Below are positions 26,043 to 35,563 of a DNA stretch of 64,000 bases, one piece after another. Positions within the stretch are counted from its first letter, which is position 1; every line of letters begins with the position of its first letter. Source of the stretch: Pseudomonas sp. PB120 (GTDB taxonomy: Bacteria > Pseudomonadota > Gammaproteobacteria > Pseudomonadales > Pseudomonadaceae). The stretch is from NCBI RefSeq assembly GCF_009761815.1, contig NZ_RWIN01000113.1:1-64000 (forward strand). Direction: 5' to 3'. Below the pieces are notes generated by a model that was not told where the DNA came from, did no database searches, and saw only the letters and a list, made by a program, of their open reading frames with translations. The position numbers and the translations under genes are program-made.

Positions 26043-28538
26043 ATGCGTGCAGCTTCCCGTTTTGTCCCTGCCAAGGCTCGCCAGCGCCTGCCTTATTTTG
26101 CCCCGTGCCTGCTGGCGCTGGCATTACCGTCGAGTTTTACCTGGGCGGACAGTACCGACCCGGACAGCGAGAAACGCCTTGATACGGTAACGGTCGTGTC
26201 CACCGGCAACCGTGGCAGCCAGCGCACCGTCGCCGACAGCCCGGCGCCTATCGATGTGATCAGCAATGAGCAACTGACCAAGACCGGCAAGACCAACCTC
26301 AAGGACATCCTCGGCGCCTTGATCCCGTCGCTCAACTTTCCCTCACGCAACATCGGCGGCACGTCCTGGCTGGTGCCCGGCTTCACGATGCGTGGCTTGA
26401 ATGGCGACGAAGCGCTGGTCCTGGTCAACGGCAAACGCCGGCACAACACCGCCGTGATGAACAACCAGGCGCGCCTGGCCAACGGCGGCACCCCGGTCGA
26501 CCTCGACCGGATTCCGGTGTCGCTGATCGACCACATCGAAGTCCTGCGCGACGGTGCCTCGGCGCAATACGGTTCCGATGCGATTGCCGGCGTGATCAAC
26601 ATCATCCTCAAAACCAAGGACAACGGCGGTACGTCGGACACGACCACCGGGCAGACCTATTCCGGTGACGGTTTCGTGCTCAACCAGCAGACCAACTACG
26701 GTGTGGCGTTGCCCAACGATGGCTTCCTCAACTTCTCCATCGATGCCAAGAAGAGCGAGCGCACGTACCGAAACGAGGTGGCGACCTCGCGGCTGTACCC
26801 GCTGGTCAATGGTCGTCCCGACCCGCGTGAAGCGACCGCCGACCGGCACTTCTATGGCAAGTACTACGGCAACCCCGACGAGCGCACCGTGGACACCGGC
26901 TACAACCTTGAGCTGCCGCTGCCCGATGACCTGCTGTTTTATTCCTTCTCGACTTTCAGCTACAAGGACGCGGCGTCCTATACCGGCAGCGTGCTGCCCA
27001 ACAGCGTACGAAACATCGAGTCGGTCTACCCCAACGGCTTTCTCGGCGAGCGCGGTATCTATGAGCGTGATTACCAGGTGGCGGCCGGCCTGAAAGGCGC
27101 ACTGCCCTTTAACGGTTGGGAACAATGGTCGTGGGACGCCAGTTCGACCTACGGCGAGGATCACGCGAATTTGAATGGCCTGACCGGCCTCGCAGCGTCT
27201 TTCGGGCCGACCAGCCCGACCTCGTTCCACCTGTCCACGCAAACCTTCAACCAGTGGACCAACAACCTCGACTTCAGCCGCCACTTCGACGTCGGGTTGC
27301 CAAAACCGCTGGACGTCTCGTTGGGCGTCGAGCACCGCCGGGAAGAATTCAAGGTTGAGTCCGGCGACCCCGAGGCGTATCTGCTCGGCCCTTACACCAC
27401 GCCGGCCGGCGTCCATCCACCCGCGGGCGGTGGCATTTACAGCGCCTTGACCCCGGATGACGCGGGCGACATCTCGCGCAACAGCTATGCCGGTTATGTC
27501 GACCTAGGCACCAACATCACCGAAAAATGGTACACGGGCCTCGCCGGACGTTTCGAACACTACGACGACGCGTCGGGCAATACCGCCATCGGCAAGCTGA
27601 CCACCCGTTATGAACTCACCCCGGAATGGGCCGTTCGCGGCACTTACAACACCGGTTTCCGCGCGCCGTCCCTGGCGCAGATCAACTACTCGACCACCGC
27701 CGCGACCGCCACGGTCAACGCCGACGGCAGCTACAACCAGTTCTATACCAAGCTATTGCGGCCGGATTCTCCCGAAGCACGTGCCCTGGGCGCAGAGCCG
27801 CTGAAGCCGGAAAAATCGCAGAACGTCAGCGTGGGCGTGGTGTACCAGCAAGGGCCGGACCTGCGCGTGACCCTCGATGCGTACCAGATCGAGGTCAAGG
27901 ACCGCATCGTGCAAACCGGCCTGCTCACCGGGCCCGCCGTGTCAAACGTGCTCTTGAGTGCCGGCCTGAACCCGGATCTCGCCGGTCAGTACTACACCAA
28001 CGCGGTGGACACCCGCACTCGGGGCGTTGACCTGGTCGGCGAATACACCCAGCACCTGATCAACGGCTGGGGCAAGGTCAACTGGAGCGCCGCCTACAGC
28101 TGGAACCGCACCACCATCCTCGATATCGCCAATACCCCGGCGCAGCTTTCGTCCCTGGGCAACACCCTGTTTGACCGTCAGAAGCAGGCCGACCTGACCA
28201 AGGCCTTGCCGCGCGACCGCATTGCCCTCAACGGTTTGTGGAGCGTGAACGACTACAACGTGAACCTGCGCCTGACCCGCTACGGCAGCTACACCGAAGT
28301 CAGCACCCTGCCGATCAACGACCGCACCTTCAGCCCGAAATGGATCACCGACCTGGAAGTGTCCAAGGACCTGACCAAGTCCCTGAGCCTGGCGCTGGGC
28401 GCCAACAACCTGTTCGACAAATACCCCGACAAGATCGGCGTGGTCAGCCCCGACAACGGCGCCGGCCAGTACGGCATCTTTTCGCCGTTCGGCATCAACG
28501 GCGGCTTCTATTACACCAAGGTTTCCCTGCGCTTCTAA
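26043..28538 (+). CDS. TonB-dependent outer-membrane receptor
   Basis: The 831-residue protein has a signal peptide (cleavage likely at TWA before Asp-Ser), a plug domain (SPAPIDVISNEQLTKTG; VLRDGASAQYGSDAIAGVINI) and a C-terminal barrel ending in an aromatic residue (YYTKVSLRF). It lacks an N-terminal signalling extension, so it is a plain transducer-independent receptor. The frame opens at a TTG at 26025, but the ATG at 26043 is preferred. It is followed 45 bp later by a flavin monooxygenase, suggesting uptake of an organic substrate rather than a siderophore. Confidence 0.9.
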   Translation: MRAASRFVPAKARQRLPYFAPCLLALALPSSFTWADSTDPDSEKRLDTVTVVSTGNRGSQRTVADSPAPIDVISNEQLTKTGKTNLKDILGALIPSLNFPSRNIGGTSWLVPGFTMRGLNGDEALVLVNGKRRHNTAVMNNQARLANGGTPVDLDRIPVSLIDHIEVLRDGASAQYGSDAIAGVINIILKTKDNGGTSDTTTGQTYSGDGFVLNQQTNYGVALPNDGFLNFSIDAKKSERTYRNEVATSRLYPLVNGRPDPREATADRHFYGKYYGNPDERTVDTGYNLELPLPDDLLFYSFSTFSYKDAASYTGSVLPNSVRNIESVYPNGFLGERGIYERDYQVAAGLKGALPFNGWEQWSWDASSTYGEDHANLNGLTGLAASFGPTSPTSFHLSTQTFNQWTNNLDFSRHFDVGLPKPLDVSLGVEHRREEFKVESGDPEAYLLGPYTTPAGVHPPAGGGIYSALTPDDAGDISRNSYAGYVDLGTNITEKWYTGLAGRFEHYDDASGNTAIGKLTTRYELTPEWAVRGTYNTGFRAPSLAQINYSTTAATATVNADGSYNQFYTKLLRPDSPEARALGAEPLKPEKSQNVSVGVVYQQGPDLRVTLDAYQIEVKDRIVQTGLLTGPAVSNVLLSAGLNPDLAGQYYTNAVDTRTRGVDLVGEYTQHLINGWGKVNWSAAYSWNRTTILDIANTPAQLSSLGNTLFDRQKQADLTKALPRDRIALNGLWSVNDYNVNLRLTRYGSYTEVSTLPINDRTFSPKWITDLEVSKDLTKSLSLALGANNLFDKYPDKIGVVSPDNGAGQYGIFSPFGINGGFYYTKVSLRF

Positions 28539-28583
28539 CCCGCAACATGAGCTCCGATACTTTATCCAGAAAAGGAAATGGCC

Positions 28584-29918
28584 ATGACCAACAGACAGAT
28601 CAAACTGGGCGCCGTACCGACAGGCGCCGGAGGACCAGGACACCACAAACTGTGGCTGGACCCGGCGATTCCGGCCGACGCCAGTGTCAGCATCGACTGG
28701 TACATCGACATCGCGAAGCAGGCCGAAGCGGCCCGATTCGATTTGATTTTTATTGTCGACAGCCAGTTCATCACCGAGCATTCGCCGCCGCATTACCTGA
28801 ACCGGCTTGAGCCGCTGACATTGCTGTCGGCGCTGGCCGTGGTCACCCGGAACATTGGATTGGTCGGCACCCTGACCACCTCCTACAACGATCCCTACAA
28901 CGTGGCGCGGCGTTTCGCCTCCTTGGACCTGATCAGCAAGGGCCGCGCCGGCTGGAACGTCGTGACCAGCGGCGACGCCGGGACGGCGGGCAATTACGGC
29001 AAGGACGAGCACTACGATTACGACACGCGCTACGGTCGCGGCCTGGAGCACGTCCAGGTCGCCCAAGGCTTGTGGCACTCCTATGAGGACGATGCCTTCC
29101 CGCGTGACCGCGAGACCGGCGTGTTTCTCGATACGAGCAAATTGCGTCCGTTGCATCACAAAGGCACTCACTTCTCCGTGGTAGGCCCGCTCAACATCCA
29201 GCGCTCCCCCCAGGGGCAGCCGGTGATCTTCCAGGCCGGCGACTCCGAACAGGGTCGCGACCTCGGTGCAACGATTGGCGACGCCATCTTCACCCACGCC
29301 CCGACCCTGGAGCGAGGCCAGGCGTTCTATCGGGACATCAAGGAGCGGGCCGCGCGGCTGGGGCGCAACCCTGACGACGTGCTGATTTTGCCGGGCGTGC
29401 AGATCTACGTCGGCGATACCGATGAGCAGGCCCGGGCAGCAGAGTTGCATTACCACGAGGTCGATCACGGTTTTGATGAGGCGCTTGCGGAGTTCGGACG
29501 ATCCTTTGGCTGGCATGACTTCCGCCAGTACGATCTGGACGCGCCATTTCCGGTGGCCGCGCTCGAGTTCGCCCGGAACAGCTTTTTCACCCGCTCCGAA
29601 CAGATTACCCAGCTCGCCGTGAGCAAAGGCTTTTCCCTGCGCCAGACCGTGGAGTTTTTCACTGGCTTCAAGCCGGGGCCTTTTGTGGGCTCACCCGAGA
29701 CGGTGGCCAACGAAATGATTCGCTGGTTCGAAGGCCGGGCGCTGGATGGGTTCAATGTGCACATTGGCCATCCCGAACAGTTCAAACGCTTCACCGAACA
29801 AGTGATCCCCATTCTTCAGGCTCGCGGGCTGTTCCGCACCGAGTATGAAGCGACGACCCTGCGCGGCAACCTGGGGCTGCCGATCCCCTTGCATCAGGCC
29901 AGACTTTATCGGGAGTAA
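28584..29918 (+). CDS. NtaA/DmoA/SnaA family FMN-dependent monooxygenase
   Basis: The 444-residue luciferase-like TIM-barrel protein has the NtaA/SnaA/DszA/SoxA family marks: RFDLIFIVDSQF, SLDLISKGRAGWNVVTS, NYGKDEHYDYDTRYGRG and PVIFQAGDSEQGRDLGA. Such enzymes use reduced FMN from a separate reductase to oxidise nitrogen or sulfur compounds, often during sulfur starvation. AAGGAA lies six bases before the ATG at 28584, better placed than the ATG at 28578. No flavin reductase gene lies nearby. The substrate is unknown. Confidence 0.9.
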   Translation: MTNRQIKLGAVPTGAGGPGHHKLWLDPAIPADASVSIDWYIDIAKQAEAARFDLIFIVDSQFITEHSPPHYLNRLEPLTLLSALAVVTRNIGLVGTLTTSYNDPYNVARRFASLDLISKGRAGWNVVTSGDAGTAGNYGKDEHYDYDTRYGRGLEHVQVAQGLWHSYEDDAFPRDRETGVFLDTSKLRPLHHKGTHFSVVGPLNIQRSPQGQPVIFQAGDSEQGRDLGATIGDAIFTHAPTLERGQAFYRDIKERAARLGRNPDDVLILPGVQIYVGDTDEQARAAELHYHEVDHGFDEALAEFGRSFGWHDFRQYDLDAPFPVAALEFARNSFFTRSEQITQLAVSKGFSLRQTVEFFTGFKPGPFVGSPETVANEMIRWFEGRALDGFNVHIGHPEQFKRFTEQVIPILQARGLFRTEYEATTLRGNLGLPIPLHQARLYRE

Positions 29919-29938
29919 TGCAGCGGACCGGCAAGACC

Positions 29939-29976
29939 ATAAGGCCGCGAACTCAGGAATGAGTTCGCGGCCTTAT
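29939..29976. terminator. Perfect 17-bp hairpin between convergent operons
   Basis: ATAAGGCCGCGAACTCA (29939-29955) pairs exactly with TGAGTTCGCGGCCTTAT (29960-29976) around GGAA. There is no long T-run, but its place between convergent operons suggests a shared terminator. The ABC ATPase stop codon (29973-29975) lies within the right arm. Confidence 0.8.
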
Positions 29977-30830
29977 GCGTTGTTCGCCAGTGCTTCGCGC
30001 AGTTCGTGGCGGCGTGCGCGGTCGGCGGCGCCGCTGGTCAGCGTCGGGGCGGAGCCCACCAGCAATTGCGTGTAGGGATGCTGCGGATGCCGCAAAACCT
30101 GCATCGTAGGGCCCGACTCGACAATGCGGCCCTGATAGAGCACCGCAATGCGGTCGGCAATCCCGGCCACGGAGCCCAGGTCATGGGACACGAACACCTG
30201 GGCAATGCCGCGCTCGCGACCCAAAGTCTTGAGCAATCGCAACATCTGCACACGGCTGGCTGAATCCAGCGCACTCACCGGCTCATCCAGCAGCAACAAC
30301 GCCGGCTCAAGCACCAGCGCCCGGGCGATCACCACGCGTTGCCGCTGCCCCCCGGAGAGCGCCCGGGGATTTCTCTGCGCGATAGCGGCGTCCAGTCCGA
30401 CGCTGTGCAACGCAGCCGCCACGCGCTCGTTGATTTGCCCGTGATTGAGTTTGCCTTGTATGTGCAAGCCCTCCGCCACTGAGTCGCTCACCGACAGGTC
30501 CGGATCGAGACTTTGCAGAGGGTCCTGAAACACGTATTGCAGCCGGCCAGTGCGCCGAAAATCGCGCAATGCACGCCCCTTCAGTGCGCTGATCTGCACC
30601 TGGGCAAAATCTATCGAGCCTGCGCTTACCGGCACGGCGCCCAAAATCGAGCGCACCAGCGTGGTCTTGCCCGAACCTGTTTCGCCGATCAGCCCGATGG
30701 TTTCGCCCGCGAACACATCGAAGTCGATTGAATGCAGGACGCGCTTTTTTCGGGCGCCGAAGCCATAACTGACTTCAATCCCTCGCAGGCGCAGCAGCGG
30801 GTTCGCTTGCGGGTTGTGTTCATCAGGCAT
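29973..30830 (-). CDS. Opp/Dpp-type ABC transporter ATP-binding protein (OppF-like)
   Basis: The 285-residue ATPase has Walker A GETGSGKT, the LSGGQRQRV signature and Walker B LLLLDEPVSALD, with the oligopeptide-type C-terminal region (VESGPTMQVLRHPQHPYTQ). I chose the ATG at 30830, which overlaps the end of the upstream ATPase gene by eight bases; a longer frame to 30998 lies inside that gene. It is the last gene of the five-gene importer operon. Confidence 0.92.
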   Translation of the reverse strand: MPDEHNPQANPLLRLRGIEVSYGFGARKKRVLHSIDFDVFAGETIGLIGETGSGKTTLVRSILGAVPVSAGSIDFAQVQISALKGRALRDFRRTGRLQYVFQDPLQSLDPDLSVSDSVAEGLHIQGKLNHGQINERVAAALHSVGLDAAIAQRNPRALSGGQRQRVVIARALVLEPALLLLDEPVSALDSASRVQMLRLLKTLGRERGIAQVFVSHDLGSVAGIADRIAVLYQGRIVESGPTMQVLRHPQHPYTQLLVGSAPTLTSGAADRARRHELREALANNA

Positions 30831-31674
30831 TTTCAAGTTCCCGTTCGAGAAACCGTTCAAGCCCGTATTCCTGATGATTGTCCACCAGGGATCGGGTGTA
30901 GGGGTGTTTCGGATCAGCGAGCACCTGCGCCGTGGTTCCGGCCTCGATGATGACCCCGTGGCGCATGACGATGACGCGATCGCACACCTGCGCCACAACC
31001 GCGAGGTCGTGGGAGACCAGAATCAGCGCCAGGTTCAGTTCGCGCTTGAGCTCTGCCAGAAGGTCGAGCACCTCGGCCTGGACGGTGACGTCCAGCGCCG
31101 TGGTTGCCTCATCGGCGATCAATAATTCAGGGCCCGCCGACACGGCAATCGCGATCAGCACCCGTTGCAACATGCCTCCCGACAGCTCGAAAGGGTATTG
31201 GTAATAAACGGCTTCGGGGTTGCGCAGCCCTACTTTCGCCAATAGCTCGAGACCGCGCTTGCGTGCCTCCGAACGGGACAGCGACAGGCACGCACGCAAG
31301 GCTTCGGCCAGCTGCCGACCGACCGGAATCGAGGGGTTCAGATAAGAAGCCGGGTCCTGGAACACCGCCGAAATCCGCGTGCCCCGAAGTGGCTTCCAGC
31401 CGCGCCGACTCAAGCGCGTCAAATCGGCGCCCCGGTACAGAGCACTTCCAGCGGTCACTTCCAGCCCCGCCGGTAAAATGCCCAGCAAGGAATGGCAGGT
31501 CAGGGACTTACCGCTGCCGGATTCGCCGACGATCCCCAAGGTTCCCCCCGCGTGCAGTTCGAAACTGACGCCATGCACCAGCTGCTTGGAACCTACGACG
31601 CCGACGTGCAAATTGCGCACGGACAACAGAGGCTCAGGCCGACCTGGGGGTGGGACATTCAGATGGCTAGGCAT
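30823..31674 (-). CDS. Opp/Dpp-type ABC transporter ATP-binding protein (OppD-like)
   Basis: The 283-residue ATPase has Walker A GESGSGKS, ELSGGMLQRVLIA signature and Walker B LLIADEATTALD, and the OppD C-terminal motif (AGTTAQVLADPKHPYTRSL). The ATG at 31674 overlaps the permease end by eight bases. It should heterodimerise with the following ATPase to energise the two permeases. Confidence 0.93.
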   Translation of the reverse strand: MPSHLNVPPPGRPEPLLSVRNLHVGVVGSKQLVHGVSFELHAGGTLGIVGESGSGKSLTCHSLLGILPAGLEVTAGSALYRGADLTRLSRRGWKPLRGTRISAVFQDPASYLNPSIPVGRQLAEALRACLSLSRSEARKRGLELLAKVGLRNPEAVYYQYPFELSGGMLQRVLIAIAVSAGPELLIADEATTALDVTVQAEVLDLLAELKRELNLALILVSHDLAVVAQVCDRVIVMRHGVIIEAGTTAQVLADPKHPYTRSLVDNHQEYGLERFLERELENA

Positions 31675-32596
31675 CGGCAGTCTTCCTTACATCCAAAGGA
31701 CGCTTGTCCAGATTGACCGGTTCACGGCGAGCCACCGGTTTTTTTCGACGGCGACGGGTCGCCCTTTGCTCAGGCACTCGTTTGCCACCGACATCCCGCA
31801 GAACATCAGCCAGGGCATTCAGCGCCCATACCGTGGCGATGATGATCCCGGCGGGTGCGAGGGGACCGTAGGGACGGTCATAGAGGTTCTTCAGATCCGT
31901 CGCCAACAACCCGCCCCACGTGGGTTCCGGAGGCACCACACCGATCCCGAGGAAGGTCAGCGAGGCGACAATGGCCAGGCAGGCACCGGTCATGGATGCG
32001 GTGGTCACGGCCACGGCAGGTATGACCTTCAGCCACACATGGCGTACGATAATCCACCCGGTCGAGGCGCCCATGAGCAGCGCGGCCTCCACGTACTGGG
32101 CGTTGTACGCCGAAAGTGCCGCGGCCCGGCTGACCCGGAAGAACGCCGGCGTGATGAGAATGCCCACCGCAAACATCGCCTGCACCAGGCCATTGCCCAG
32201 CAGCGCGGTCATGGCGATGGCGAACACCAGAAAAGGCAGGGTGATCAGCGCATCGATGAAACGCAGGGAAATCCACTCAAAGGTCCGCCCCAGGTAAACC
32301 GACAACAACCCCGGCACAACCCCCAGCACAAGCCCGATCACCACGGACTGCAGCGCGGCCAGCACAGAGAGCGTTGAGCCTGCCAGCAGTCGACTGAAGA
32401 CATCCCGGCCCAGGCCGTCAGTTCCCAGCCAATAATGGGCGGAGGGTCCCTGGAGCATGGCGTTGGTGTGCTGCGCCAAAGGGTCCTCGGGCGCCAGCAA
32501 CGGCCCGAACGCGGTGAGGAATGCGACGATGGCGAGCACGCCGAAGGCGGCCTTGGCGCTGGGATAGACCCAGACTCGTCGTAATAAGCCGGTCAT
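31667..32596 (-). CDS. Opp/Dpp-type ABC transporter permease (OppC-like)
   Basis: The 309-residue membrane protein has the DppC/OppC layout: an early transmembrane segment, the GTDGLGRDVFSRLLAG motif, then a five-helix BPD_transp_1 domain. RAAALSAYNAQYVEAALLMGAS is the EAA-loop region that contacts the ATPase. The ATG overlaps the preceding permease stop by four bases. Confidence 0.93.
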   Translation of the reverse strand: MTGLLRRVWVYPSAKAAFGVLAIVAFLTAFGPLLAPEDPLAQHTNAMLQGPSAHYWLGTDGLGRDVFSRLLAGSTLSVLAALQSVVIGLVLGVVPGLLSVYLGRTFEWISLRFIDALITLPFLVFAIAMTALLGNGLVQAMFAVGILITPAFFRVSRAAALSAYNAQYVEAALLMGASTGWIIVRHVWLKVIPAVAVTTASMTGACLAIVASLTFLGIGVVPPEPTWGGLLATDLKNLYDRPYGPLAPAGIIIATVWALNALADVLRDVGGKRVPEQRATRRRRKKPVARREPVNLDKRPLDVRKTADA

Positions 32597-33588
32597 GATC
32601 TTCGCCTCGAAGCAGGCTGCAAGGTGCCCTGCATAATATTGATGAGAATGTTCGCCGCCAGCACGAACGCAATCGAAACCACCAGCGTGCCCTGGACCAC
32701 GGGAACATCCCCGCGCAGGGCCGAATCGGCGGACAGCATGCCCAGGCCCGGCATGGTGAAAATGGTTTCAGTCACCACCGCGCCACCGAGCAGCGTGGGG
32801 ATCTTCATCCCCAGGATCGACAGCGCGGGGGCGGCGCCATTACGCAACACGTGGACAAACAGGATTCGCGGCCAACTGAGACCGCGAACGATGGCGCCAG
32901 TGACGTAGTTTTCCGAGAGGGTCGACACCAGGCCGGTGCGCAGCTGCCGAGCCAGTTCGGCCGCGACATCGACGCTCAAGGCAATCGCCGGCATGGTGAT
33001 CAGCTTCAGCCAGACGCTGAAGTTTTCACTGGGCGAGACGTAACCCGCCGAAGGTAGCCAGCGCAGCCAAAGGCTGAAGATCAGGATCAAGCCGATGGCC
33101 ACGACAAAGGCCGGGAGCGTGGAAATGACCGTGGTCACTCCCGTGATCGCCCGGTCAATCCAGCGCCCCTCATAGACCGCCGCCAGAATGCCCAGCAACA
33201 CGCCGAAGACGATCCCGATCACCAACGCCAGGCCTGCGACGGACAGGCTGACGGCCAACCTTTGCTGGATCAATTCCGAGACGTGGACCTGATTGAACCA
33301 GGAATTGCCGAGGTCGCCGGTAAAGATGCCCTGCATCCACGACAGGTATTGCTGGAGCAGCGGCCGGTCGAGCCCGAGCTCTGTGTTGATCTGCGCGATC
33401 ATCTCGGGCGTCGCGCTGTCGCCGGCGATACCGGCCGCGGGGTTGAGACCGCTCGCCGCGCCCAGCGCGAAGGTGATCAAGGTCGAGAACAGGAACACCG
33501 GCAGGATAATGCCGATGCTGGACAGCACCCAGCGCACGAAGGTTTTGGCATGACGCCAGCGAATCGCCCAAGGGCCTGGCGGGATCAT
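32593..33588 (-). CDS. Opp/Dpp-type ABC transporter permease (OppB-like)
   Basis: The 331-residue permease shows an N-terminal transmembrane helix with the FxxSxITFxLG pattern, the LGLDRPLLQQYLSWMQGI segment typical of DppB/OppB, and an EAA region (RQLRTGLVSTLSENYVTGAIVRG). The ATG at 33588 overlaps the binding-protein stop by ATGA. The longer frame to 33669 lies inside the binding-protein gene. Confidence 0.92.
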   Translation of the reverse strand: MIPPGPWAIRWRHAKTFVRWVLSSIGIILPVFLFSTLITFALGAASGLNPAAGIAGDSATPEMIAQINTELGLDRPLLQQYLSWMQGIFTGDLGNSWFNQVHVSELIQQRLAVSLSVAGLALVIGIVFGVLLGILAAVYEGRWIDRAITGVTTVISTLPAFVVAIGLILIFSLWLRWLPSAGYVSPSENFSVWLKLITMPAIALSVDVAAELARQLRTGLVSTLSENYVTGAIVRGLSWPRILFVHVLRNGAAPALSILGMKIPTLLGGAVVTETIFTMPGLGMLSADSALRGDVPVVQGTLVVSIAFVLAANILINIMQGTLQPASRRRS

Positions 33589-35210
33589 TGGACCGTCACA
33601 CCTTCCCAGCGGACCTGGGACGGCTGGATGTTCAGGTTTTTCAGCTTCTGGTTCGAGACCAGCACCCATGGATTGGCGTAGATGTAATTGGTCGGCGACT
33701 GCTTGACCCCGATCTCTTCAGCGGCCCACAGCACGCGCTGATAGTTCGGGTCATCGAGCGGCGTCCGGCGAACGGTGCGCAGCGCGTTGATGAACTCGTC
33801 ACTGGCATGGGGGCCGCTCAGGTTCATGATGCCGTCCGGACCATAGACCGCCAGCAGGTTCTGCACCGGCGACTCTCGACCGATGGTGCCATCCAGCGCC
33901 AACTGCGGCGTCTTGGCCAGGTAGACCTCGCTTTGCCAGGTTGAAGAACCCGGCGGCACCAACTTGATGACCGACTTGACGCCGACTTTTGCCAGCTGGG
34001 ATTGCAGGAGCTCCGCCGAGTTTTCCTCAGCCAGAGCGTTGTTGGTGATGACAATCGACAGCTGCCCTGGCCCGTAGCCCGCCTCGGCCAGCAGCTTGAT
34101 CGCCCGGTCCGGGTCGTAGCTCCAGAGTTTTTCAACCTCCGGGTTGAACGCCAGATGCCCCTGAGGGAACGGCTGATGCACGATCGACGCCGTGCCGGCC
34201 GTAATCACATCGATGAACTCTTGCCGATTGAAGGCATAACGAAAGGCTTCGACCACCTTGGGATTATTGAACGGCGCCTTGTTCAGGTTGATCGAAATGT
34301 CCCGGACCGACAGCGACGGTGCGATGGTGACATTCAGCCCCGAGGCCTGGGCTTCCTTGACCTTTCTGGCAGGCAACGTGGCCAGGTCGATCGAACCGGA
34401 CAACACGCTGGGCACCAGGGTTGATGAGTCCGGGGTCACCGTCAGTTCGAGCCGGTCAATGTGGATGTTGGCGGCGTCCCAGTAGTCGGGATTTTTAACA
34501 AAATAGGCGTGGGATTCGGTCACGAAATCCACCATTTTGAAAGGCCCCGCCCCCACCGGCCACAGGCTCAGTTTGCCGAGGTCCTGCTCAGCCGCCGCAG
34601 GACTGGAAATCGCCCCCGTGCGCCCCGCCAGCAAGTAAGGAACCTGATAGTTCGGCTCGCTCAAATGCAGGGTGACCTTTGTCGCACCCTCCGTGCTGAT
34701 GCTCTGGACTTCCGCGAGCTGATCCTTGAGGAACGAGTTCTTCTGATTCTTGCCACGCTCGAAGAACGCCTTGACCGCGTTGGCATCAAGCGGCGTGCCA
34801 TCGGTGAATTTCAAGCCATCGCGCAGTTCGAAGGTGATCAGGGTGCCGTCTGCACTGTAGACCCAGCTTTTCGCCAACGAGGGCTGCACCCCTCCCGCGT
34901 TGTCCAGCCGTGTCAACGACGCATAAGGAAGGCTGATGGTGTTGATGTCCGCACCGGTTCGACTGGTCACCGGGTCCCATGAGGTGGGAAGCGTATAGGC
35001 CCACTTCACGGTTGCAGGCTTACTGGCCACCGCTTGAGCCTGGCCTTTTTCGCTGTTCTCCGATGGCGAGCACGCGGCCAGAAGCCCGAGGCCGGCCATC
35101 ACCAGGAGTACTTTGGCTATTCGGTGTTTTCCATTGATCACACGGCCACTGGCGGGCTGGTGCCAAGTGCGTGAGGTATCCGTCAGGTGTTCGCAGAGGC
35201 TAGCGTTCAT
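33585..35210 (-). CDS. ABC transporter substrate-binding lipoprotein (SBP family 5)
   Basis: The 541-residue protein is a peptide/nickel-type binding protein (SBP_bac_5), with a lipobox LLAAC (Cys47 from the ATG) and conserved segments such as YASLTRLDNAGGVQPSLAKSW and LRDGLKFTDGTPLDANAVKAF. Forty-six residues before the lipid cysteine is long, so a GTG at 35141 might be the true start, though no good ribosome site precedes either. It heads the five-gene operon. The ligand is unknown; the convergent monooxygenase suggests a small organic compound rather than a peptide. Confidence 0.9.
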   Translation of the reverse strand: MNASLCEHLTDTSRTWHQPASGRVINGKHRIAKVLLVMAGLGLLAACSPSENSEKGQAQAVASKPATVKWAYTLPTSWDPVTSRTGADINTISLPYASLTRLDNAGGVQPSLAKSWVYSADGTLITFELRDGLKFTDGTPLDANAVKAFFERGKNQKNSFLKDQLAEVQSISTEGATKVTLHLSEPNYQVPYLLAGRTGAISSPAAAEQDLGKLSLWPVGAGPFKMVDFVTESHAYFVKNPDYWDAANIHIDRLELTVTPDSSTLVPSVLSGSIDLATLPARKVKEAQASGLNVTIAPSLSVRDISINLNKAPFNNPKVVEAFRYAFNRQEFIDVITAGTASIVHQPFPQGHLAFNPEVEKLWSYDPDRAIKLLAEAGYGPGQLSIVITNNALAEENSAELLQSQLAKVGVKSVIKLVPPGSSTWQSEVYLAKTPQLALDGTIGRESPVQNLLAVYGPDGIMNLSGPHASDEFINALRTVRRTPLDDPNYQRVLWAAEEIGVKQSPTNYIYANPWVLVSNQKLKNLNIQPSQVRWEGVTVQ

Positions 35211-35563
35211 ACGGCGAGATTCCAGGCGTCGAGAGATGTCAGAGATGACATCCGCCTGAAAAGCGGTCTGCCTTTGATGACGATATGTGCATAAAAGGCG
35301 GATTGAAAGTATTTATTAGTTATAAGCTAATATGCGGATAACTGATGCAGAAGGTAAAACGTATAAACAGTTAGCATTTATTGGCGCGACGGGGTGCACC
35401 TGTCGCACTCACCGGAGATTCCACATCGACGCGAATTTCAGAACGGTCCTACATCAGTCGAATGCCCGTTCATATAGCGTCCGCATCGCAACAAACAGCC
35501 TCGACACTCAATGAGCGGTTGCAGACAGAACTTGATCTCTTCACAGGGACGCGGGAGTAAAAA
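35211..35563. other. 353-bp intergenic region with dyad
   Basis: No gene is seen. TATTAG-N7-CTAATA at 35314-35332 is a perfect short inverted repeat upstream of the ABC operon, and another TTAGC lies near 35371. The right part leads into the small HEAT-like gene. Confidence 0.5.
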
